DNA of 64,000 nt from Charina bottae (taxonomy: Eukaryota; Chordata; Lepidosauria; Squamata; Charinaidae): contig JALMGJ010000011.1 in assembly GCA_023362775.1 (NCBI GenBank), positions 17,844,001-17,908,000 of the forward strand, in the 5' to 3' direction. The notes below the pieces were generated by a model. It was not told where the DNA came from and did no database searches. It was given only the letters and a program-made list of their open reading frames with translations. Both the position numbers and the translations under genes were made by a program. This document shows positions 1 through 29,640 of this stretch, piece after piece; positions within the stretch are counted from its first letter, which is position 1; each line of letters starts with the position of its first letter.

Positions 1-21
1 CCTTCCCTTGATGCCGCAAGC

Positions 22-141
22 CAGTGTTTCTCAACCTCGGCAACTTTAAGAGGTGTGGACCTCAACTCCCAGAATGCTGGCTGGGGAATTCTGGGAGTTG
101 AAGTCCACACCTCTTAAAGTTGCCGAGGTTGAGAAACACTG
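22..141. mobile_element. Palindromic hAT-like MITE (CAGTGTTTCTCAACC termini)
   Basis: Two near-perfect inverted arms begin CAGTGTTTCTCAACC and meet around a gaattctgggagttg core. The same family recurs at 5701, 12508, 27150, 39884 and 51886 in this window. The flanking octamers here match only partly. Confidence 0.8.
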
Positions 142-175
142 CTCTAAGCACATGTTTCCTTTGCTTAATGGTTAA

Positions 176-6944
<6,769 letters not shown>

Positions 6945-7114
6945 GGTCCCTTCTGATTTTCACTTCACTTTATTTCACTTCTGTTTTTCTGCTACCACAG
7001 TCTAACATGATTCTCCTCCTACAGTGTCTACAGTGTTAGAAGTCTGGAAGAAGATTAATCTCAGTCCATGTTTTCAGGAGCCTTACTTGTTCTAGCTCTG
7101 TAGACCCTTATCTC

Positions 7115-7120
7115 ATTAAA
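7115..7120 (+). terminator. Putative poly(A) signal ATTAAA of the sulfotransferase gene
   Basis: ATTAAA lies about 170 bp after the stop, followed by an A-rich stretch. It is the first hexamer of this type downstream of the coding end. Its use is inferred. Confidence 0.45.
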
Positions 7121-7702
7121 TAATATAAAAAAAACAGTTACCTTAAGTTAGTGTTTCTGATTATTCTGGGACTTAAAAAAAATACACTGACTGCTTCAAC
7201 TGATGGGGTGAAACGATTGCTTATGCAGAATCCTAAATCCCAAATTTTGATCAGCCTCATTCTAGATGAAGGGCAAACATCTCATGGAGACCCCAGCCCC
7301 ATTTTGGTGGGTCTCGGGACCACCTCGGATCCTGCTGGTGAAATCTATCTGCAATGATGTAACGTTTCAGTTTTTATTTTAATGAGACTGGAAATTCCAG
7401 AATCACTCATTTCAGTGATAGCACAGCTTAACTATCATGCTTCCTAGGACTCTTCATGGTTGAAAATTTTACAGAGTAGCACTTGGGTCACAAACAGGCT
7501 GCCCATTCCTCTTCTAGATTATGAGGCATCACCAGGACTGTTTTTATTTTTATTACAAAAACATAAAGGCTAGAAACACATTGAAAACAAGTGTCCCTAC
7601 CCGCAAAAAACTCTTCAAGGGATATCAACTTTTATTAAAGTTGAACACAACCTGCAGATAGGTCCGAGAACTGTGGGTCTGAATTGAACCAATCCTGTAA
7701 AG
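7121..7702. other. Intergenic, no gene seen
   Basis: This is AT-rich DNA after the sulfotransferase 3' end. The ORFs are short and not protein-like. TTTATT at 7631-7636 could serve as a minus-strand AATAAA for the ORF at 7998-8380. Confidence 0.5.
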
Positions 7703-7943
7703 CAGAGCTTTCCAAACTTTTCATGTTGGTGACACACTTTTTAGACATGCATCATTTCACGACACACTCTTACAGCAGGGCATCATTTCGTGACACACTT
7801 TTACAGCAGGGCACAAGGCAGGCACTAGGACCTGCGCGGAATCCTGGCAGGGCAGGTTTGGAGGAGGCAGCAGCAGCCGCGACACACCCAGACACTGCAG
7901 CCGACACACTAACGTGTCCCGACACACAGTTTGGAAAGCTCTG
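7703..7943. mobile_element. Non-autonomous hAT element, CAGAGCTTTCCAAACTT termini, 8 bp TSD
   Basis: The inverted termini are cagagctttccaaactt and the complement of agtttggaaagctctg. CTGTAAAG flanks both ends (7695-7702 and 7944-7951). The interior contains repeated cacgacacactcttacagcag-type segments. Related copies are at 9433-9790 and 36820-37109. Confidence 0.88.
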
Positions 7944-7997
7944 CTGTAAAGTCTGGACTACATTCTCACAACAAACGCCAATATAATTCCATGTTCT

Positions 7998-8380
7998 TTA
8001 ATCATCTGAGCATTGAGGTTGTGATGCCGTTTCAGTGCTCTCCTGGAGGTCCCCTTTCTTAGCTTCTGGTTCTCTATTCCTAAAGGTTTGTCCTTGGCAG
8101 AAGACCAGGCTAAGGTTCTTCTCCCGGTTTGCGTTCTCGGTGGCCCACCTTTGCAGCACCGCTTGCGGCCAGTTGATTTGGCAATAGCACTGCTCAACTT
8201 TGGGGGCATATGGAGGCGCTTTCTCTGGATGAACATCAGTAGTTATCTTAGGTTGAAACACCAAGAGACGATGGTGACTCTTCAAATGGGGTGCTTCTTG
8301 GCCATATTCCTCTGGTCCTTTGGCAAGGTTCTTGCCTGCATCTTTTGAGGGAATTAGAGGCAGCTTGTGGGCATCTACGC
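7998..8380 (-). CDS. Possible terminal exon of an unrecognised minus-strand gene
   Basis: A minus-strand frame stays open for about 127 codons after a strong acceptor (tgattttcacctctccacag, read on the minus strand) and ends in TAA at 7998-8000. The frame actually opens further, to about 8456, where a second acceptor-like cttcctccttgcag occurs. The predicted peptide contains phrases such as HHRLLVFQPKITTD, APPYAPKVEQCYCQINWP and LQRWATENANREKN. It is mixed in composition and does not look like translated repeat. I recognise no family, and no upstream exons were identified. It could be a true last exon, a decayed gene fragment or a chance ORF. Confidence 0.3.
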
Positions 8381-8459
8381 CTGTGGAGAGGTGAAAATCA
8401 GGAGAACACAACGATTTCTTAGACTGCAAGGAGGAAGCCTTCATAATATAGCCCACAAT

Positions 8460-8660
8460 GGGAGCACCTAACCAACCTTGGCTGATCTTGAAAAGCTAAG
8501 CAGAGATGAACCTGGTTAGTTCTTTGATGGGAGACCACCAGGAAATACCAGGTTTGTAGATGAGACTGGAAAGTCAAAAAAACAACAACAACAACTCAAG
8601 GGAGGCAAAGGCAAACTGTATTGTTGAGTCACCATGTGTTGAGTTCAACTCAAATGAGTT
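8460..8660 (+). mobile_element. 5S rRNA-derived SINE, degraded
   Basis: The segment ctgatcttgaaaagctaagc, followed by gatgggagaccaccaggaaa, parallels the 3' half of 5S rRNA with its internal promoter. It is followed by a (CAA)n-rich tail. It is not a functional 5S gene. Confidence 0.7.
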
Positions 8661-9424
8661 TTTACCTTTTTAGTGGCAGAAGGGAATGGTTTTAGTAATA
8701 AAAAATGTTTTCAATGGTCCTTTTAATTTGTTGTTTAGGTATACCAGAAAAACTGAGGCCCTTTTTTTGGTGAATTTGTTTAAAAACAAAAAACCAGCTG
8801 AGGGAAATGTCTGAAATAAAATTTGGAAGGAAACAAAGTCCTGTCTGGAAACAAGCAATGAAAGATTCAGGCCATGTTTCCACAAAGATGTCTACAATTT
8901 TAAATACACAACAGAATAACCCCCATGGAATAGAACGACTTCCTTCTGGGTAGGCATTTCCCAGATTGTACTGTTTATCTAACGGCTTTTCTCAGAGAAA
9001 CTCAGGAAGACAAAATTCGGTGACAATGTAGGAGAAGGAAAGATCTGACCTTCTGCCCAGAATGGAACTGAAGGCAATGGAGCTCCTCGGGATTATTACA
9101 CTGAGAACAACTACCAGTGTCTTGGGGGAAAAAACGAAGCAATTTAGCACAGAGACTAATATCCATTTTTTTCCAAGAGGAAATGTTCTGACTACACAAT
9201 TAGGAGACTCGAATTAATTAATGACACCTCCATCCCACCACAAAGTTAACAATATCCACATTCTTATAAAGCAGGCAGGGAACACGTCAGCTGTGATCGC
9301 ATGTAACTTCTGTGCAATATTTAAAAAAAACAAAACCGAATTTTGTTGAAGGAACCAGAATTGCTTGTTCACAGTCACAAAGCCATCCTGGATAGAACTG
9401 CAAATTAGGCTAAGCAAAGCAAAT
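8661..9424. other. Intergenic, nothing identified
   Basis: This is mixed-composition DNA with short ORFs only. I see no splice-supported exon, RNA gene or clear repeat. Confidence 0.5.
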
Positions 9425-9432
9425 ATATAAAG

Positions 9433-9790
9433 CAGGGCTTTCCAAACTTTTGCTGTTGGCGACACACCAACGGCCGGCGCGCAGGAAACCCGGAAGCGCC
9501 GCTGCTGTGGTGGTGTGCAGGAAACCCGGAAGCGCTGCCACTGCAGCGGCGTGCAGGAAACCTGGAAGTGCCGGCGGCGCTTCCGGGTTTCCGCCGCCCC
9601 CACCCGCCACCCACCTGCCGCCGCTGCCCGCCGCTGCGTGCTGCGGCGGCGTCCTGGTGTGTCGTCGGAAGCGCTGATGGCCCGCACGCGGAGGTGGCGC
9701 ACCATCAGCGCTTCCAGGTTTTCACGCAACACACCTGGGGCCTCCAGGCGACACACTTGTGTGTCATGACACACCGTTTGGAAAGCCCTG
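9433..9790. mobile_element. hAT element with GC-rich tandem interior, 8 bp TSD ATATAAAG
   Basis: The termini are cagggctttccaaactt and the complement of gtttggaaagccctg. ATATAAAG flanks both sides (9425-9432 and 9791-9798). The interior carries several copies of a ggaaacccggaagcgc-type unit in both orientations, unlike the sister copies at 7703 and 36820. The GC-rich interior creates several spurious ORFs. Confidence 0.88.
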
Positions 9791-9942
9791 ATATAAAGAA
9801 ACAAAACAAAAACATTCCCGGGACATCAGGTTTTAATGTTGTGTGTGAAGCTGGCCACTGTCTGTGTAATGGGAAGCAGTATAATTTATAAACTAGAATA
9901 TAACTCGTTAGATCCGTGGAACCCATAAACAGTGTTTTGTTG

Positions 9943-10005
9943 TTGTTGTTCAGTCGTTAAGTCGTGTCCGACTCTTTGTGACCCCATACTCCTTTGCTAT
10001 GCCCT
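9943..10005 (+). mobile_element. SINE fragment with gtcgtgtccgactctttgtg core
   Basis: A (TTG)n run is followed by cagtcgttaagtcgtgtccg and tttgtgacccca, a phrase shared by BovB-mobilised SINE tails in reptiles. A shorter sister lies at 14352-14386. Confidence 0.55.
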
Positions 10006-10437
10006 CCCTTCCACAACAGGGAAACGCCCAATAATTTCCCACTAATCTCCTTGCCTTTGGTTCATGGCTTTAATTCTAAATTGGTTCCTAACCAAAGAGA
10101 CATACCTATGTTAAATGATTTGCAAGAGCCATTTCTAGCACTCCAAAAGCCATCCATTTGCCTCCAGAGCCAGAAAACAGTGCAAAGGTTTTTTGAAAGC
10201 CTTGGGGGAAGGTGAGTGGGTGGCTAAGACTTGGAATACTTTGTTGCCAAGACAACTAGAAGTCCCCCTCCCACCTGTTGCCTAGGCAACTAGAATTCAC
10301 CTGGGGATGAAGATTCCACACTCAGTTCACACCAGATCTCTTTGTTTAAGGAAAAGTGAAGCCCTTGCCTAAGAATTTTCAGACTATGAGTACATTTTTG
10401 TATTTTATTCTGTTGCTACCTACTTTTTTTTCTCTAG
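10006..10437. other. Intergenic, nothing identified
   Basis: No coding exon, RNA gene or recognisable repeat is seen. Confidence 0.45.
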
Positions 10438-10500
10438 AGTGTGTGTGTGTGTGTGTATGTGTATATATATATATGTATATATTTATTTATTTATCGTATG
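10438..10500. repeat. (TG)n/(TA)n microsatellite with TTTA repeats
   Basis: About ten TG units grade into TA and TTTA repeats at the edge of the LINE fragment that follows. Confidence 0.85.
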
Positions 10501-11345
10501 GCACATTTACATCGCGTTACAATAAAAAACAGAGCATAATAAATATGAAATATAAATATAAAATATAGACAGGAAAATTACAAACGTATGTCTAGGTTAC
10601 AAATCTAGTTTTTTGCTTCAGTTGTCACAGCCAGGAAATCAGCAAAGTCTCCATTGTAGGCTCGGTTTTGACACTCTGTCACTATATGTTGGATAGTTTG
10701 TTTTTCAGCCCCACAATCACAATTCAATGATGTCTATGAAGGTTCTCAGTCATCCAGGTGGAATTGTCTGTAGCTTGAATCATGTCAACTGGATTTCTAT
10801 TTTCTCAGTGGAAACGTTTCGCTCCTTATCCAAGGAGCTTCTTCTTCTTGGATAAGGAGCGAAACGTTTCCACTGAGAAAATAGAAATCCAGTTGACATG
10901 ATTCAAGCTACAGACAATTCAATGATGTTGTTTTGCCCCATTTATAAAGGGCATCTGCACATCTACCATGACCCGTGCAAATTCAGTTCAAGGTTGTCCA
11001 TATCACATGGGGCTGGTCAAATCCCGGTGGTTTTTCCAAGATGCAGGGCAAGCTTCGACATTGTGGAGGGCAGTTTCCTAGCCAATGTTATTTCCACATG
11101 TTGTGGATATTGAAATCATCTTCTAGAAGAGCTTTAGCGGTAGAAATGGCTGGATGTCTCGATCTCAGCCTGTTTCACTCCAAGCAGGCTGCATCATTTA
11201 GTATTGGTAGCTGGGGATTGCCAATAATCTTCCAATATTCTTGAAGAAGGGTGCTCTTTTGTCTTGCATCCAGCATGACATTGTGATCTAAACTTTATAT
11301 GTGCAAGAAGAGCTTCAATTGCAGTAGCATCCTGACTTTTAAAAT
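10501..11345 (-). mobile_element. Non-LTR retrotransposon fragment (C-terminal RT region), antisense
   Basis: On the minus strand the 3' part translates to a short tail containing CDCGAEKQTIQHIVTECQ and ending in a stop near 10609. This is the Cys-rich CxCG...QT..HI...C motif at the C-terminus of many LINE polymerases. The element is interrupted by the fold-back insertion at 10734-10914. Upstream segments are decayed. Confidence 0.65.
10734..10914. mobile_element. Fold-back Penelope-like (PLE) fragment with 14 bp TSD
   Basis: A near-perfect hairpin of about 78 bp arms (10761-10838 and 10843-10920) is inserted into the LINE fragment. CAATTCAATGATGT is duplicated at 10720-10733 and 10915-10928. 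The minus strand retains the 3' half of a hammerhead-like core: a stem gctcc/ggagc followed by GAAACG (GAAA at 10817-10820). At the palindrome centre the expected CTGAAGA has become AAGAAGA. The PLE assignment is by motif and is not certain. Confidence 0.55.
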
Positions 11346-11431
11346 TTGATCATTTAACAAAAGGATGGATCCCTCTGTTTCAATTTCCTTTCTCTCAGTG
11401 AGATTATATAAGGAGAGAATAACAAGGGCTA

Positions 11432-11505
11432 AAATTTATTTATTTATTTCTCACATTTCTTCACCGCCCATCTCACCAAGCGACAATATAAATCAATACC
11501 ACTGG
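11432..11505 (-). mobile_element. CR1-like LINE 3' end, antisense
   Basis: tttatttatttatttctcac is followed by accgcccatctcacc, the usual antisense 3' terminus of CR1-like elements. Confidence 0.6.
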
Positions 11506-12499
11506 AATAAAAAAAACTCATTGGAAAGCGATTGGAAAGGTTTACCAAATGCAGAAAAGTTTTGTATGAGCTTTGAAAGCCGATATTAATGGTTAAACAT
11601 AGTTAATGATTAGGTTCTATTGGGTTTAGTTCAAAATCTGAAAGGATAAATGCCCACAGTCTCAATGTCTCCCTGGCAGCAATTTGTAAACCTTCCAAGG
11701 GCATTCCTGAAACCCATTTAATCTACCTATATACTACTAAAACTCTCGTAACTGTAACCTTTAACTGGGCAAAACAGTGCATCGTAGGGCAACGCTTTTT
11801 CAACCAAGGTTACCTCAAATGGGCTAACTTACAGAATGCGTCCAAAATCCGGGACCCATGACTCCCGTGGAATAGAAATCTGGCAAATTTTATAAAACAT
11901 TTATGACATAAAAATTATCGCAAAACATTTTATGACATAATACAAAATGTTATAAAACATTGCCTGTGGTCAACTCCTGATGTTTGACTGGGCTATACAG
12001 TTCAGCATGGGCTACTTTCCAGGCAGATACATCTCTCAATGTCTCCCTGAATTTTCAAGAACTTTTCCAGGACATTGGAAGCTCTGCCGTTGTTGAAGGC
12101 ACTGAGGAATCTGGCAAGGAAATCTCTCTGACACAATGACCCAACGGGTCACGGGTTGTCTAGTGCCATCTACTGTATCTGCCTGATCTGTTTTCTTCCC
12201 CTTCATCTTCTTTTAACCTTGCCAAGCACAAACATTTTTTTCTGGTCCATCATCCACTTGCATCAAATAACTAATGTATGTGAGTTTCCGCTTGCTGATC
12301 ATGGCCACAAGGGGACAGCCTGCCTTTATTAAGTCCAGCGCTAATTGATTGCAATTCATGAAACTCGATTGATTGATTACGTACCATGGTGTCAGTGTTG
12401 ACTCTTAGTGACTGTTTCCAAACCCGTAATTCAAAAGCCTACCTTTTTACTCTGATGAGAAAAAAGCTGACAGAAATTTAAGCTAACAGAAATTGCACA
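11506..12499. other. Intergenic, nothing firm identified
   Basis: The stretch contains short degenerate inverted and direct repeats (for example tttataaaacattta near 11890-11960), but no exon or RNA gene I can support. Confidence 0.45.
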
Positions 12500-12507
12500 G
12501 TCTAGAG

Positions 12508-12624
12508 CAGTGTTTTTCAAACCTGGCAATTTTAAGATGAGTGGATTTCAACTCCCAGAATTCTCCAGGCAGCATGGGAGTTGAAGTCCACTCATCTTAA
12601 AGTTGACAAGTTTGAAAAACATTG
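12508..12624. mobile_element. Palindromic hAT-like MITE with 8 bp TSD GTCTAGAG
   Basis: The inverted arms start cagtgtttttcaaacc. GTCTAGAG flanks exactly (12500-12507 and 12625-12632), which supports hAT-type insertion for this palindrome family. Confidence 0.88.
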
Positions 12625-13246
12625 GTCTAGAGCCCACAAAATCAAGGACTGGATCTAATCTTCCACATAGCATGAACTGGGAAAATTACTTCGTTGGCTC
12701 TAGGAAACTGTCTTTGAGGCTGGAGTTGTTGGCCTGCCCAGGAAATCACCACTGGAAAATGCCAATGGTGAGGGAGGAATATGGAAAGAACAATGCTGGA
12801 TAATCATGTCTTCCAGCTCAGAACCAGCACACCAAGTTGTTGCAACCTTGCAGAAATGCAGGACTATGTTTATAGTGGAAACAAGATATTTTACTTGGCC
12901 AATCAGAAACTCCTCTCTGCCACATTTGATGCATTGCAGCGTACTGGGGGACGAACATATTTAGGCTTCAGCACGATGGAGAAGGAACAGCAGTGAAGAA
13001 TTAGTATGCCAGATTATAAACATCTATTCAGAAAGTTTGCAAATTGCACTGATAATCCGCAATAATTCAATTGTTTTTTGTATTTCTTATATTCTGATTT
13101 AGCTATGGGAATTGCTGAATTCAGATTTCTCATACAGGCATTTCTGTTGCAATGGGGACTGAGTAGCTTGCCTTTCATCTAGATGCAATGAAGAACTCTG
13201 ATTTTTTTAATAAAGGAGGTTCTGTTCATACATTGCTGCACTTCTT

Positions 13247-13430
13247 AGAGATAACTGCCTGATGCTGTATGGACGGGGACGTTAACCACGTTGGATCTAA
13301 TTAGTACTTGGATGGGAGACCACCAGGAAATCCCTGTGCTGAAGGCTAGAGTGAGACATCAAAAACCTGTCCTGGAGGAAGGCAGTGGCAAAGCACTTCT
13401 GTATTGCTGCTGGTGAATTTAAAAAAAATA
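13247..13430 (+). mobile_element. 5S rRNA-derived SINE, degraded
   Basis: tacttggatgggagaccacc is the 5S-like core. It is followed by ggaaggcagtggcaaagcac, shared with similar reptilian SINEs. Confidence 0.7.
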
Positions 13431-14640
13431 TTTTTCAAAAAACAGATTGTCACTCCAGTGGATTCACTATTATCTGCCTGGCATATCAGCTTGTCCGCCG
13501 CTCTATTTGTTTCCATTAGGAAGAGGCCGGAAGCTTAATCGGACTCTTTTTTCTCACAGAGAAACAGCCACATCTGCCTCTTTCACCCTTGACATCCACA
13601 GCTTAGACGTGCAGTAACAATTCAAAAATAGGGATCAGAAGCTCCAGATCTAGATCAGTTGGACAGCAGGCGGCTATTCACAGGTAAAGCTTTCTCCCAG
13701 GCTGCATTTCCATGCGTGGAGACCCTCGGCCTGTGGGTTTCCGCCGTAGGGAGAATGTCCACGTGTGGTGGCAGAGCCAGCGAGGGCGATCCTGCCCAAG
13801 CCGTGCAGACATTCCGCTTGACTCGCTTCCCAGTAAGGCGAAGCCCCCTTTTTCCCGGGCTGTTTGCCTAATTTCCAGGGTTACCATGCCAACGCTCCAG
13901 GCCATTCATAAATTGGCAGGGCGGGCCTTAAAACTGGCTTGAGCTGGTTTTAGGGACAGAGACAGGGAAAGCCTTGTTCCTGGGAGAAACCATTCCAGCG
14001 AAGCGGGGAGGGAAGCCTGCAGTTCCTGATTCTGAATCTTTGGCAAATCATACGAGAAATAACGTCGGAAGAGGGAGCAAAGCTGGAGAATTGCGACTGG
14101 CAGAGAAAATTACATCCAGTCATTTTTGACGGAGGAGGAGGGTTACAATAAATTAGAATCTTAAACATCCACAGTAACATTATTGATGCAATGAAAACAT
14201 GCAGGTTTTCTTTAGGATAGGTGAATTCTTCAAGTGTCCAGTAAGACCAGCTGCCCAGAATGACAAAATGTGGGATCTAATGAAAAAAATAGTAATAATG
14301 CATCTATTTCTGAATCACGCTCTCTGTAAAAGAGGCCGCTACGCTAATTTTTGTTGTTGTTCAGTCGTTTAGTCGTGTCCGACTCGTACAAATACTGCTT
14401 AAGTGTCATATCAACGACATGAAATACAATCAACTCCGAGGATTATAGTTACAGAATGAGAGAGAGAGGGTGAAAAGCCGAACGGCGTAAAATAGCATTT
14501 ATTGCCCATGTACAACACGGCAACGACGGAGCCCGCTTCACCTTCCTTGAGGGGCTACAACCAGGGCCCCCCACCAAAAGGCCGTGCCTGCTCCAAGGAC
14601 CCACAAACCTCCACCGCCGAGCACACATTGTGGACATGCT
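13431..14640. other. Intergenic DNA upstream of FUS
   Basis: Composition is mixed and becomes CpG-richer towards the FUS promoter. A short gtcgtgtccgactcg SINE remnant lies near 14352-14386. No exon is supported. Confidence 0.4.
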
Positions 14641-15539
14641 CATATGGAAGACAATCCGATCCCAACCGGATTAATGGCTTTCTAGCCACTTTCAAGAGGC
14701 GAGAGACCAACTGGGAGCCCCTGAAGTGGTGTATCCGCGTCTCCCAAGGACAGGCTTAGCAAGATCGGGGGCTGAGCTGCCAGGTTTTGCCCTAGCGCTG
14801 GCTAGTTTCGGAGCCCTTTTCAGAAGCCGAGCGTGCAAAACTGCCCCAGGCAGGAGGCGAGCAAGGGTGGCCCACTCGGCCAGAACTACTTTCCCCGAAA
14901 GGCGACGGGGCTGAAACGCAGCAATGCCTTTCATCGGCGCCCCTGCTCTCCTCGAAGCGACCGATGCTGGACCCCCGGAACAGCTCAGGACTCTTCCCCA
15001 AGTGTGCTACCCCCTGCAGGCCAGTAAATCCGCTAGGCTTTAAATTACTCCAGATTCCTCTGACATTTAATCCAGAGGAAACTCTCTGCGCCTTGCAAAA
15101 GACACGCCACTCCCGGTCCCACAACAGAGGCCCAGAAGAAAGGCTTCTTTCCCTGATTTCTCCTCACCCCCTCCCGCTTCCTTCTATGGTTGCGCCCAGG
15201 CTGCCGCCGTGATCTCATCCCACCCAGCAGGTTGGACTTACACCATTTCAATTGTGCGGGGTAGCAGTCTGGCTTTCTAAATCTCTTCCCGCGGAGTAAG
15301 GCTAATTTTCAAATAAAGAAACTTCGTGTGGAGGCTTGCACACATCGTTAGCGAACGAGAGAGTCTTTTTCTAGAACGAAAGGCAATCGGCCTCATTCAA
15401 AAGACTCCTCTGGTCACCCCTGCCATCTGAGATGGTGTAGCCCAAAGGAAAGGGGAGGGGGAGGTATATTTGCCGCGGAGGGAGCGGGCAGGACAGGCTG
15501 CGAAGGCGACGCGAGCGAGGTTCCTGGGAAGCTGCAGCG

Positions 15540-28274
<12,735 letters not shown>

Positions 28275-28493
28275 ACCTGTATAAGATCCCAGACCATGTG
28301 AATTTATAAACTTTTTTTATCTTGTATGATGTCTAACCTCATTGCAAATTGTGCACCCCATGTTGAGTTTGTGTACAGACTTTGTATGCCTGTCTATTTT
28401 TTGTTGGCTGTACTTGGAGTAATCCCAAATTACAAAAATATATTTTAGTTGTGTGGTTGTAATGGCAAGGTGGGGGCGGGCATAGAGTTGAAT

Positions 28494-28499
28494 AATAAA
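28494..28499 (+). terminator. FUS: FUS poly(A) signal AATAAA
   Basis: AATAAA lies 220 bp after the stop, with a T-rich 3'UTR before it and a likely cleavage site about 15-20 bp later. Confidence 0.75.
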
Positions 28500-28820
28500 G
28501 ATGTTTTCAGTCAATTTTGAAAATAATTGTATTGGTCTTAACTCATACAGGAAATACTACACCAATGAGATTGTTTTAAATTCAATTTGTCATTCAAGTC
28601 TGAACCAGGAGACTCCCAGGCCTATAGTTTGTTATTCTCAGTATACATTTTTCCTGTAAAAGGTTTTTATAAATGTTCTGAGTAAAAACTAATGTAGAAA
28701 TGCTAATGGTTATCAGTGAGGCTCATTGGTTTCCAAAATCTCATGTATAAGAATGTAAGGAACATACTAGGATTCTGATGTTGCTGTTCTACTTACATCA
28801 TTGAAATTTCTATGAAGTAT

Positions 28821-29042
28821 AGGTCCTTGTTTAGCAACCACAATTGGGAAGAGCAACTTGGTCATTAAGCGAAACTGTCACAAATTGAAAACCACGGCTG
28901 CTTATGATCTTACTTCAGCTTTCCTTTGCTTTAGAGTCCTACGAAGGTCGTAAATGTGAGGATTCGTCACAAAGTTATTTTTTCATCACTGTCTTAACTA
29001 AACGGTTGCTGTACGAGGCAGTTGCTAAACGAGGACTGCCTG
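28821..29042. mobile_element. Decayed TA-flanked MITE (CAGGTAGTCC family)
   Basis: aggtccttgtttagcaacca and the complement of aacgaggactgcctg mark the ends, with TA on both sides. The interior is strongly diverged. Confidence 0.7.
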
Positions 29043-29499
29043 TATTGAATGCAAAAGCTGGCCTCACTGGCCTTTTTTATGTGTTGAAATGCAAACACTG
29101 AGACTAACCTGTGCAGACATTTGTCTCTATGCAGATACAAACAGGTGGGAATGTGGATGTACAAATAATCCCCCATTTTTGCGCTGATTGTGTAAAAATA
29201 CAGGCAGCTAGGGAATGAGGCGTGTATGCACATCTATATTTGTATATAAACAAATGCCTGCACAAGGATGAAAGCATTTTACGGTAAGTCTGGAGGCAAA
29301 AGGCAATAGGGCTCTAAAAACTAAGGGGAAAAAATCCAGATCTTCTTTTTCTTCTGAGTCAAGTTAATCGGTGAAAAAAGGACAGGTATTGCTGGTAGTT
29401 TCCCAATTTCCAGATGTATCGATAGCAACTCCAAAATTCTCAGCAAGAGTCAAGCTGGCTGAGATATTAACCTCTACAGGATTACTATGTACAGTATGT

Positions 29500-29640
29500 A
29501 TGTATTCGGTTTATTTGTTTTCCGCTCTATCCTAGAAGGCTCTAGGCAGAGAAATCTCATTGTGAGATAAATAATATTGATAAAAAAGAAGACACAAAAA
29601 AATACATAAAATGACCAATGAAATTAAAAATAAACTTTAC
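29500..29640 (-). mobile_element. CR1-like LINE 3' end, antisense
   Basis: ggtttatttgttttccgctc is followed by ctctaggcag, resembling the antisense CR1 3' terminus, then A-rich sequence. Confidence 0.5.

Noticed and set aside
8490..8556. 5S rRNA gene
   Set aside because: Only part of the 5S sequence is present, diverged and joined to a SINE tail.
9214..9804. 196-codon minus-strand ORF
   Set aside because: It runs through the GC-rich hAT element at 9433-9790; the open frame comes from its repeat interior.
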